7,006 nt of DNA from contig JAJZEJ010000495.1 in assembly GCA_021828635.1 (NCBI GenBank), forward strand, positions 1-7,006, given 5' to 3'. Positions 1-5,054 of this stretch are shown in pieces. The notes beneath the pieces were generated by a model, which saw only the letters and a list, made by a program, of their open reading frames with translations, did not search any database and was not told the origin of the DNA. The translations under genes and the position numbers were made by a program. Source of the DNA: Chloroflexota bacterium (GTDB taxonomy: Bacteria > Chloroflexota > Ktedonobacteria > Ktedonobacterales > Ktedonobacteraceae). Numbering within the stretch: position 1 is the stretch's first letter; each line of letters starts with the position of its first letter.

Positions 1-371
1 GCTGTCCTACCAATGATGCGCCCACCAATCAACCTTGTTCGCATAACTGGATGCAGTCTGATGTGCTAATGGTCGCTTCCGGCAATGGTGATGGTATAGC
101 ATTTCCCGAAATCTATAATACCGCTGGCGCTCAGGCGCAAGAGTGGCAGAGCTTGAGCTACCTAGCGCATATAGTGGCCGGCCCAGACGCTTTGCCAATT
201 CTCGGTCTCCTTACTCAATATGGAGCTTGCCATTCGAGTGGGCGTACTTGTGATCCAACGACTGATAATACGCCACAGCAGGGTTGGCAAGAATTTTCCT
301 CAACTCTTAATAATAGTCAAGTCACCGCGCAGCCCCTCCCATTCGTGAGTGACATTACATGGGACTCGTAG
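1..371 (+). CDS. C-terminal part of a probable secreted protein of unknown function (5' end outside window)
   Basis: The reading frame is open from the window edge (first whole codon at base 3) to a TAG at 369-371, giving about 122 residues of C-terminus. The Met codon at 51 has no ribosome-binding site and lies in the middle of continuous similar-looking sequence, so the true start is upstream of the window. The protein is polar, rich in Asn, Gln, Thr, Pro and Trp, and has four Cys residues: two near the left edge and a pair in GACHSSGRTCDP. Both points suggest an extracytoplasmic protein with disulfides. The segment FPEIYNT followed by QAQEWQSL, then LTQYGAC, then NTPQQGWQEFSSTLN and SDITW, resembles the ends of secreted proteins of unknown function that I recall from soil Actinobacteria and Chloroflexota, but I cannot name a family. 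No transmembrane helix is visible in this part. I am fairly sure it is coding and unsure of its role. Confidence 0.65.
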   Translation, partial: CPTNDAPTNQPCSHNWMQSDVLMVASGNGDGIAFPEIYNTAGAQAQEWQSLSYLAHIVAGPDALPILGLLTQYGACHSSGRTCDPTTDNTPQQGWQEFSSTLNNSQVTAQPLPFVSDITWDS

Positions 372-410
372 GGGCGTGATTCATCACGCCCTGCTCGCTA
401 TCACGCCCTA
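371..410. repeat. Short palindromic repeat with two competing 3' arms (REP-like)
   Basis: GGGCGTGA (372-379) is followed by a TTCA loop and TCACGCCC (384-391), an 8-bp perfect stem starting one base after the stop codon of the upstream gene. A second TCACGCCC lies at 401-408, so the single left arm can pair with either right arm. A third, looser relative (GGGTGTGAT then TTACATCTCCC) lies at about 434-457. The spacing and sequence look like dispersed bacterial palindromic repeats. The first stem could also help end transcription, though no T-run follows. The repeat is directly visible; the family assignment is inference. Confidence 0.6.
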
Positions 411-493
411 TAAGCGCATCGATGGGGTTTGCGGGTGTGATAAATTACATCTCCCACGGGTAACGATTTCATTTAGTAATAAAAGGTAATTCC

Positions 494-537
494 CGATGAA
501 GCCTGCTGATCTGCTAGCGAACCAGCAGGCTTCATCG
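494..537. terminator. Perfect 15-bp inverted repeat, possible bidirectional terminator
   Basis: CGATGAAGCCTGCTG (494-508) is exactly complementary to CAGCAGGCTTCATCG (523-537), with a 14-base loop. It lies between the stop codon at 371 and the next start at 612 and would form a very stable GC-containing hairpin. The tail on the + strand is TTGTAGTT, which is only weakly U-rich, and the minus-strand side is also only mildly T-rich. It is therefore either a weak intrinsic terminator for the left-edge gene or a structural or mobile palindromic repeat. The hairpin is certain; its function is not. Confidence 0.5.
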
Positions 538-543
538 TTGTAG

Positions 544-574
544 TTGGATGTATCCTGAGTAGAGGTGTTATGAT
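544..574 (+). promoter_or_regulatory. Possible sigma70-type promoter for the gene at 612
   Basis: TTGGAT (544-549) and TATGAT (569-574) resemble -35 and -10 boxes and lie just upstream of the gene at 612 and downstream of the 494-537 hairpin. The 19-base spacer is longer than the preferred 17. A TACAAT at 575-580 is an alternative -10. This is pattern matching only. Confidence 0.25.
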
Positions 575-611
575 TACAATATAAAGGCTCTGATGCCCTG
601 ATGAATCATTC

Positions 612-2042
612 GTGAACACTAGCGACGAACCGAGAACCATGAAGCATTTTCCATCCGACGATAGAGAGCCGAGAGACGATGAGATCGAATTCAGCGATCT
701 GCCAGCAGAGCCATCGCCATCTCGACAGGCTACATTGACCGAAAGCAAAGCTACCCGTATCTCACTGCATACTCACCTTTCACCACAGCAGCGCCGCCAT
801 CGCTTGCTCATTACAGCGAGTACTGTTGTGCTGGCGACTATTGTATTTCTAGCCAGCATAGCTCCTGTACGCGCTCTGCTAGTGACGGCGCTTTTCCCTG
901 CATCGTCGAAAACGGCCCATCCAGCGCCGCTGATGGTACCCAAATCCGGTGCATCTCTCGTTTATCTGCAAGTATTGCCTAAGTGGGGGCGTGTGCTGGT
1001 TGATGGGCATGTGTTATCACCAATTCCCGTTGCCAGTCTTGTGATTCCTGGGCAGATACCCCCATTACAACTTGCTCGTGGCGTGCATACGCTCCAATGG
1101 CAGGCTGAACCGTTCAATTCAGTACGTTGTGTTTTAGTTGTTCCTCTGCCATCGAAGGGTTCTACCTGTCAGGTGGCGCAATCGCGCCAGAATCAGTTTA
1201 CCGATCAGGCATGGCTCGTTAGCTTGCCCGTCTCCCTGGCTGATCTACCCATGTCATCACGTGCCACTTTGCTGCAGGATGCGCAAAATCTGCTTACTAC
1301 TTTTCAGAAGACAGAGACTGTGCAGACTGGAGAACGCTATGTTGTTGTAGTGACACAAGCGCAACAACCCTCTATGCAGGTGGCACGGCAACCTCTGCTT
1401 GCCACTCTAAGTTTTGAGTTAGAGACAACAACAGGCCAGCCTGCTATTTGTGATGGTGTCTCTCTCTCGACGCAACCGTTCTCCTGTGCAATTGGCGGGC
1501 AAGATTGTCGTCTCTTCTGTACGCTGTTCTGGCCTGGCGCGACGAGTGGGTGGGATGTTGCTGCTATCATTCGTCCCGAATGGAGTTATAAAACGCTGAA
1601 TGGGCAGATCATCGCGCAGCATCAACCGGATACACTGATAGCACAGGGCCAGTTTCAGTTTATTACACTGCATATTGTATGGCATGGTCATTGGCAAGTG
1701 ACGTTTCATCCGACGGGCGAGAGTACGTTTGATGATCCGGCCTGTATTGCGGCGGAGAGTGATGTCTTTACTAATCCCGTGCTAGACGAGGCAGGCCATA
1801 CAGACCTCTTCTGGAACTTCCTCTCTGACAGCGACTCAGCCACTGGCTGTGTTGCCGATGGTACAATCAGTGTGCCATCGCAGTTATTGGGCGGCACACC
1901 CGCATCAGTCGAGCATGTCTATCTGCTGCATCGTTTTGGCGTTTTGCTAGCTGCTAATGCGCTGGCTCATCGAACTTGGCCGCAATTGCCGGTAGCCAGC
2001 ACGCAAGAGCAAAATATCGCTTCTCAAATTTTAAGTAAATAA
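612..2042 (+). CDS. Single-pass membrane protein with PEGA-like repeat and Cys-containing extracytoplasmic domain
   Basis: The 476-codon frame starts at a GTG (612); an in-frame ATG at 639 would shorten it by nine residues. Neither has a clear ribosome-binding site, so the start is uncertain. Residues 1-60 are charged and cytoplasmic in character (acidic early, basic near 61-64). Residues about 65-86 form one transmembrane helix, and the remaining ~390 residues should lie outside the membrane. Residues about 116-173 resemble a PEGA-type surface repeat: GRVLVDGHVLSPIP, then IPPLQLARGVHTLQWQ. All eight Cys (173, 186, 280, 292, 299, 303, 378, 413) are in the outer part, so up to four disulfides are possible. 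No enzyme motif is visible. The layout (cytoplasmic tail, one helix, large outer domain) resembles anti-sigma or sensor-like membrane proteins, but there is no zinc-finger motif in the tail. Coding status is very likely; function is unknown. Confidence 0.8.
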   Translation: MNTSDEPRTMKHFPSDDREPRDDEIEFSDLPAEPSPSRQATLTESKATRISLHTHLSPQQRRHRLLITASTVVLATIVFLASIAPVRALLVTALFPASSKTAHPAPLMVPKSGASLVYLQVLPKWGRVLVDGHVLSPIPVASLVIPGQIPPLQLARGVHTLQWQAEPFNSVRCVLVVPLPSKGSTCQVAQSRQNQFTDQAWLVSLPVSLADLPMSSRATLLQDAQNLLTTFQKTETVQTGERYVVVVTQAQQPSMQVARQPLLATLSFELETTTGQPAICDGVSLSTQPFSCAIGGQDCRLFCTLFWPGATSGWDVAAIIRPEWSYKTLNGQIIAQHQPDTLIAQGQFQFITLHIVWHGHWQVTFHPTGESTFDDPACIAAESDVFTNPVLDEAGHTDLFWNFLSDSDSATGCVADGTISVPSQLLGGTPASVEHVYLLHRFGVLLAANALAHRTWPQLPVASTQEQNIASQILSK

Positions 2043-2043
2043 C

Positions 2044-2080
2044 ACCCAGGTTCTACGAGGGTAATCGTATGAACCTGGGT
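2044..2080. terminator. Strong hairpin terminator between convergent genes
   Basis: ACCCAGGTTC (2044-2053) pairs with GAACCTGGGT (2071-2080). The stem continues inward with TACGA (2054-2058) against TCGTA (2065-2069) and one bulged T, closing on a six-base loop. It starts two bases after the TAA of the gene at 612-2042 and lies about 45 bases beyond the stop of the minus-strand peptide gene, so it can serve both. The + side tail is not U-rich; the minus side reads into GTTATTTACTT, which is T-rich. It is best read as a shared terminator for two converging transcripts. Confidence 0.75.
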
Positions 2081-2123
2081 CGTGCAAAATGCTTTACAAG
2101 AAATGTTTTTCCCGCTAAGTTGG

Positions 2124-2444
2124 CTAATGGTGATAGTAGCCGTGGTGGTAGTAGCCGTGGTGGTGATAGCCACCATGATGGTGGTAGCCGCCGTCATGAT
2201 AACCACCGTCATGATAACCGCCATCATGATAACCACCATCATGATAACCACCGTCATGATAGCCACCGCCGTGATAGCCACCGCCGTGATGATAGTCACC
2301 ATGTGGATTTGTGCCACCAACAACCTTCGTAAGATCATTGTCTGTTAGCTCATAAGCATCAAAGTTGGTATCTGTAGACGACTGTAATGGAACAGATTGC
2401 TCGACAAAGTGTTCCTGTCTCTTTAGATGAGGTGCTTTCAGCAT
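2124..2444 (-). CDS. Double-glycine-leader peptide with His/Tyr/Gly/Asp repeat core (RiPP-like or bacteriocin-type precursor)
   Basis: I place the start at 2444 because an AAAGGG ribosome-binding site lies seven bases before this ATG; a longer frame from 2504 adds 20 residues without support. The product has 106 residues. Residues 33-44, LTDNDLTKVVGG, fit the class II bacteriocin leader consensus: Leu at -12, Ser/Thr at -11, acidic at -8, Leu at -7, Val/Ile at -4, Gly-Gly at -2/-1. Such leaders are cut after GG by C39-peptidase ABC exporters. The predicted mature peptide (45-106) has 62 residues: 21 Gly, 19 His, 13 Tyr and 6 Asp, plus one Thr, Asn and Pro. It is built from YHDGG units (five in a row, 62-86) flanked by YHHGGG, YHGGG, YHHHGG and YYHHG variants. 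There is no Cys or Ser and only one Thr, so it is not a lanthipeptide core. The composition suggests binding of Cu, Ni or Zn, which is inference. No exporter or maturase is in the window. The upstream same-strand gene is a receiver-like protein, 124 bases away. Confidence 0.8.
   Translation of the reverse strand: MLKAPHLKRQEHFVEQSVPLQSSTDTNFDAYELTDNDLTKVVGGTNPHGDYHHGGGYHGGGYHDGGYHDGGYHDGGYHDGGYHDGGYHHHGGYHHHGYYHHGYYHH
2127..2294 (-). repeat. 15-bp tandem repeat array encoding YHDGG-type units
   Basis: Five consecutive 15-base units cover 2187-2261, each reading tat-cat-ga(c/t)-gg(c/t)-gg(c/t) on the minus strand. They differ only at third codon positions. Degenerate units of 15 or 18 bases extend the array in both directions within the peptide gene. 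Silent differences between units with the amino acid pattern kept point to selection on the protein rather than fresh slippage. Confidence 0.85.
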
Positions 2445-2488
2445 TGTCTTACCCTTTTCCGTATCATTGCTTACTACCTTTATCAAGC

Positions 2489-2524
2489 GAGAGGAAGCGA
2501 CCACACTTGTAGCACCTTCCTCTC
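2489..2524. promoter_or_regulatory. 9-bp inverted repeat upstream of the peptide gene
   Basis: GAGAGGAAG (2489-2497) and CTTCCTCTC (2516-2524) are exact complements separated by 18 bases. The repeat lies in the 124-base gap between the receiver-like gene and the peptide gene, about 45 bases before the peptide start. No T-run follows on the minus strand, so an operator or a leader-RNA hairpin is more likely than a terminator. The repeat is visible; the function is inference. Confidence 0.45.
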
Positions 2525-2568
2525 TGATAGTACGTTACAATGAAAAGAACTGTGACAATGCACCCTGC

Positions 2569-3018
2569 TCATGTCTCCACGATTTCATTATTTCGCGTGT
2601 GGGTGATGCAGGTAAGGATGGTTTGGAGGAGGGTATCTACCTCATAGGGTTGAGAAAGGATATGCAGATGAGGCTTTTCTGTGATCTCTGACAGATCGAA
2701 ATGTATATCTGTCGTGAGTACGAGCGTACACACAGCTTCAAATTCTGACAAGGTATGAAGTTGCTCATACAACGCTGTAGTCAGATGGTAGGGGTAATGG
2801 TCACTGAAGAGAAAGAGAATAGGAGCGTATTGCTGAATAAGAGCAAGTTGCTCAAGTGCCTGTTCCGGGCCATCAAAAAGAAGTGCGTGATAGGGTGTAT
2901 AGGAGGTGATGAGATAGTATAGCATCTCCCGATGTGCAGGATCATGATCGACGATGAAAACGGTTCTCTCTGTGGCTGATAACGGGAACGTGGAAGAAAT
3001 AGATTCTTCACTGAACAT
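2569..3018 (-). CDS. Stand-alone response-regulator receiver-like protein (degenerate)
   Basis: The start at 3018 is chosen because GGAGAAGG lies six bases before this ATG; a longer frame from 3036 would put that site inside the gene. The product has 149 residues, about one receiver domain plus short tails, with no DNA-binding or enzymatic output domain. Receiver landmarks in order are: TVFIVDHDPAHRE (the acidic pocket, usually DD), LFLFSDHYP (the Asp expected to accept phosphate), LVLTT (switch Thr/Ser position) and LSQPYEVDTLL, where the family normally has Lys-Pro. The invariant Lys is therefore replaced by Gln, so phosphorylation chemistry may be weakened or lost. It lies first in line before the double-glycine peptide gene on the same strand. 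No histidine kinase is in the window. Membership of the CheY-like fold is fairly confident; active phosphotransfer is doubtful. Confidence 0.7.
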   Translation of the reverse strand: MFSEESISSTFPLSATERTVFIVDHDPAHREMLYYLITSYTPYHALLFDGPEQALEQLALIQQYAPILFLFSDHYPYHLTTALYEQLHTLSEFEAVCTLVLTTDIHFDLSEITEKPHLHILSQPYEVDTLLQTILTCITHTRNNEIVET

Positions 3019-3093
3019 AAACGGCCTTCTCCCCATCTATGAATTTCTGTACATCAGTCTTGTGTTATGAGACGGATGAATAGATGGGATGAG

Positions 3094-3157
3094 GTAATAT
3101 TACATCTCTAACATTAGTTTTTTAGACAAATTTTTAATGTCACAGAATCAATGACAT
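3094..3157. promoter_or_regulatory. Two dyad sites in the divergent gap between receiver-like and VIT-like genes
   Basis: GTAATATTAC (3094-3103) is a perfect 10-bp palindrome. ATGTCA (3137-3142) and TGACAT (3152-3157) form a perfect inverted repeat with a nine-base spacer, the geometry of a dimeric repressor site. Both lie in the gap between the minus-strand start at 3018 and the + strand start at 3405. The sequence between them is AT-rich, with T-runs at 3118-3123 and 3131-3135. No convincing promoter pair could be assigned for either gene. Confidence 0.3.
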
Positions 3158-3308
3158 GGATATCGCCTTCATGGAACGTATTGACAAGGCGATAGAGGAG
3201 CGTGGCGGCTGGCCTTTGCGGTAGATGTGGGGGAGTAGTTATGTGCTGACGACTGTGCGGAAAGAGACGATGGATAAGCTGAACATTGTCTTAAAGCATC
3301 TGAAGTAG
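3156..3308 (+). pseudogene. Possible decayed small gene with an in-frame stop
   Basis: From the ATG at 3156 a frame reads 22 residues ending in RGGWPLR, then a TAG at 3222-3224. It continues at once in the same frame from an ATG at 3225 for 27 more residues (SSYVLTTVRKETMDKL and onward) to a TAG at 3306. Both halves look protein-like in composition, which is why I mention them, and the stretch 3333-3389 shows a similar short frame broken by stops. I cannot name a family. It overlaps the 3161-3194 inverted repeat. The gap 3019-3404 otherwise holds no convincing gene. Confidence 0.2.
3161..3194. other. 9-bp inverted repeat upstream of the VIT-like gene
   Basis: TATCGCCTT (3161-3169) and AAGGCGATA (3186-3194) are exact complements with a 16-base spacer. 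They could form an RNA hairpin in a 5' leader of the gene at 3405 or be a DNA-binding site. There is no T-run after it, so it does not look like a terminator. Confidence 0.35.
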
Positions 3309-3404
3309 TAGAATACGTACTGATAGTGGCATGAGCGAATTGCTTATGGAAGAGATGATCTAGCGGTAACAGACCCTGGCCGAACCGCAATGAACAGGAG
3401 TGTG

Positions 3405-4088
3405 ATGGAACAGATTCGTGAACAACATCCTCATGAGGGTGATTGGCTCCGTGAGATCGTTTTTGGACTCAATGATGGTCTGGTGACGACGCTTGTGTTT
3501 CTCATGGCCGTGAGTGGAGCCGCTTCGTCCAACTTACTCCTTATTATACTCGGTGAAGTGATGGCGGGTGGCGTGTCAATGGCACTTGGCGGGTATCTGT
3601 CGGCTCGCACAGAGCAAGAGGTGCTTGAACAGCGCATTGCTACAGAACGTTATGAGATTCAACACGAGCCAGAAGAAGAACGAGCAGAACTGAGGGCCAT
3701 CTATCGACGCAAAGGTATTCGAGGGCCGTTGCTTGATCGGATCGTGGAACATTTAACTGCTGATGAAGAACGATGGCATCAGGCGCTCGTGCATGACGAA
3801 CTTGGTGTGGTGGATGAGAAGAAGATCAAGCCCTGGTGGCAAGGACTCCAGGTGGGTATCTCTTTTGTCGTTGGTGGACTCATTCCGACGATTCCGGTCC
3901 TGCTTTCCTTGCCACAAATGCGCTGGTGGGCGTATGGACTGACCGCCCTAACAGCTATGGGCCTGGGAGCAATCAAAGCCCGCTACACTCGAAAAGGTCC
4001 AGTACGTGCTGGCCTCGAATTTCTGGTGGTGGTCACACTTGGGACGCTGGCGGGCGTGGCACTGGGATTTCTCTTGCACGCAAGATGA
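3405..4088 (+). CDS. VIT1/CCC1-family membrane transporter (probable Fe/Mn transporter)
   Basis: I chose the ATG at 3405 because AGGAG lies four bases upstream; an ATG at 3390 adds five residues but has no ribosome-binding site. The product has 227 residues, normal for the family. Five transmembrane segments fit the VIT1 fold: about 19-39 containing FGLNDGLVTT, 43-66, 144-168, 175-191 and 202-224. Between the second and third lies a charged cytoplasmic segment (about 67-140) rich in Glu, with EPEEERAELRAIYRRKG and WHQALVHDELGV, matching the helical metal-binding domain of VIT1-type proteins. Asp24 in the FGLNDG motif matches the conserved first-helix Asp. An oddity is ALGGYLSARTE at 60-70, where relatives usually have Gly-Glu-Tyr, so an intramembrane Glu is replaced by Gly63. 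Family members move Fe2+ or Mn2+ across the membrane in exchange for protons; the exact substrate here is unknown. It is monocistronic, ending at the terminator at 4136-4184. Confidence 0.85.
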   Translation: MEQIREQHPHEGDWLREIVFGLNDGLVTTLVFLMAVSGAASSNLLLIILGEVMAGGVSMALGGYLSARTEQEVLEQRIATERYEIQHEPEEERAELRAIYRRKGIRGPLLDRIVEHLTADEERWHQALVHDELGVVDEKKIKPWWQGLQVGISFVVGGLIPTIPVLLSLPQMRWWAYGLTALTAMGLGAIKARYTRKGPVRAGLEFLVVVTLGTLAGVALGFLLHAR

Positions 4089-4135
4089 ATACAAACTTGA
4101 GATACGTCTTGCTACCAAACGGCTGGTAGCCCAAA

Positions 4136-4184
4136 AATAATCAACCCTCAAGCGGTTCTAGATGCGGCTTGAGGAGTGATTATT
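4136..4184. terminator. Bidirectional intrinsic terminator between convergent genes
   Basis: AATAATCA (4136-4143) pairs with TGATTATT (4177-4184), and inside it CCTCAAGC (4146-4153) pairs with GCTTGAGG (4167-4174), separated by a symmetric two-base internal loop and closing on a 13-base loop. On the + strand it runs into CCCATATTTTT and on the minus strand into a T-rich stretch ending TTTGGGC. It lies 47 bases after the transporter stop and before the 3' end of the convergent gene at 4261-4629. A smaller stem, TGCAGGAA/TTTCTGCA (4219-4226/4232-4239, one G-U pair), lies closer to the minus-strand stop. Confidence 0.8.
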
Positions 4185-4260
4185 CCCATATTTTTGCAGT
4201 AGGCTGGATGCATAATATTGCAGGAAGGCGTTTTCTGCAGGTTCAACATCAAAGAGGCAT

Positions 4261-4629
4261 TCATTTAAAATATGAAAGCAAGATAGCGGTCACGATCAAA
4301 GCCCAGAGTAGTGCAATGCCGATGATAATACCACAGAGGATGCTCACTGTGATTTTTAACCAACGTAATGACGGTTTCTTGATGGTATTCACGAGTCCAA
4401 TTAGAAACAGCATCACACTAATAAGTATACTTGAAGGAGTATAACTGAGAGCGTTTCCTATAAGAATGTTTGTTGGAGTATTACTGATAGTGGCTCCTAT
4501 GATTCCTATATTTCTAGCTGCAAGGATGAAGATGCTCACTCCAAGTAATATAAGTCCTACGATCATAAAGATGATGGGGCTTATTGTTCTTTGTCGTTGA
4601 GACTTTTGTGCTGCTGTCTGTTCACGCAT
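4261..4629 (-). CDS. Small three-helix membrane protein of unknown function
   Basis: The start at 4629 is set by a textbook AAGGAGG eight bases upstream; the longer frame from 4653 would contain that site. The product has 122 residues. The N-terminus is polar and basic (MREQTAAQKSQRQR), followed by three hydrophobic segments at about 17-38, 62-83 and 91-119. The loop between the first two holds NTPTNILIGNALSYTPSS, and a basic turn (NTIKKPSLRW) precedes the third. By the positive-inside rule, the N-terminus and the 81-90 turn should be cytoplasmic. No Cys pair, enzyme motif or known family signature is visible. It converges on the VIT-like gene and is alone on its strand here. A stretch reading TATACT about 40 bases upstream may be part of its promoter. 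Confidence 0.7.
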   Translation of the reverse strand: MREQTAAQKSQRQRTISPIIFMIVGLILLGVSIFILAARNIGIIGATISNTPTNILIGNALSYTPSSILISVMLFLIGLVNTIKKPSLRWLKITVSILCGIIIGIALLWALIVTAILLSYFK

Positions 4630-4769
4630 AGCATAGACCTCCTTGTTGTACATCTTCTTGTTGAGGATAGTATATGCTGAAAATTCTTGATCGGAGAGGT
4701 GTCAAATGGCCTATTTCTTTTTCCTGTGCTGGCAACTGAGAACGCCCATTTGAAGAATCGGCAGGTTGA

Positions 4770-4931
4770 GTCACTCTACAATTATTCATCGCGCTTAAAG
4801 GCAAAGGCGCGTTTTGTCGTTTTAAGGACACGCTCCAGGGTGAAGGCGAACGATGGCTGCAAGCATGGTATCAATGGAAAGATCAGCGGCTCCAAGCGGA
4901 GGTCGAGGAGTGGGTGAAGAGTGTTCTCTAG
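4770..4931 (+). pseudogene. C-terminal remnant of a UPF0158-like protein
   Basis: Between an in-frame TGA (4767-4769) and a TAG (4929-4931) lies a 53-codon frame with no start codon at its head. Its sequence, ALKGKGAFCRFKDTL, then ERWLQAWYQWKDQRLQAEVEEW, matches my memory of the C-terminal end of the UPF0158 family: a GkgAFrrFkd motif, then a Trp, an aromatic-rich WxxF-like segment and a final helix ending in EWL. Family members are usually well over 100 residues, so most of the protein is missing. A GGAGAGG ribosome-binding site followed by an ATG at 4706 opens only a 15-residue frame, which may be the old start cut off by frameshifts. The rest of 4630-5054 shows no other gene. Remnant status is likely; family assignment is from memory. 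Confidence 0.5.
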
Positions 4932-5054
4932 TCTATACTATTAGGAGACCACGCCACAGAAGTCACGACAGTATCAATAACAGAGAGTACCCGATAGGAC
5001 TTAACCATCGTTATGATATACTCTAAATCAGACTACTTTTATGCGGAGGGTAAG

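Noticed and set aside
2127..2294. CRISPR array
   Set aside because: The repeats are contiguous 15-mers with no unique spacers and lie in-frame inside a coding sequence.
2069..2348. Two + strand frames and another minus-strand frame across the repeat array, rich in His/Arg/Asp or Ile/Val/Met
   Set aside because: They are by-products of the 15-bp repeat read in other frames. Only the minus-strand frame ending at 2124 has a ribosome-binding site, a sensible leader and silent-only differences between units.
2124..2504. Lanthipeptide or thiopeptide precursor
   Set aside because: The core has no Cys or Ser and a single Thr, and no modification enzyme is in the window.
3181..3209. Perfect TTGACA at 3181-3186 as a -35 box for the VIT-like gene
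   Set aside because: The hexamer 17 bases downstream is GGCGGC, which is not a -10 box.
4669..4705. TTGACA and TATACT on the minus strand as a promoter for the small membrane protein
   Set aside because: The boxes are 25 bases apart, too far for a sigma70 promoter; either may be used with a different partner, but this cannot be settled here.
4687..4917. A 76-codon + strand frame ending in a basic, Ser-rich tail
   Set aside because: Composition is unlike a folded protein, and it overlaps in another frame the UPF0158-like remnant, which carries a recognisable motif.
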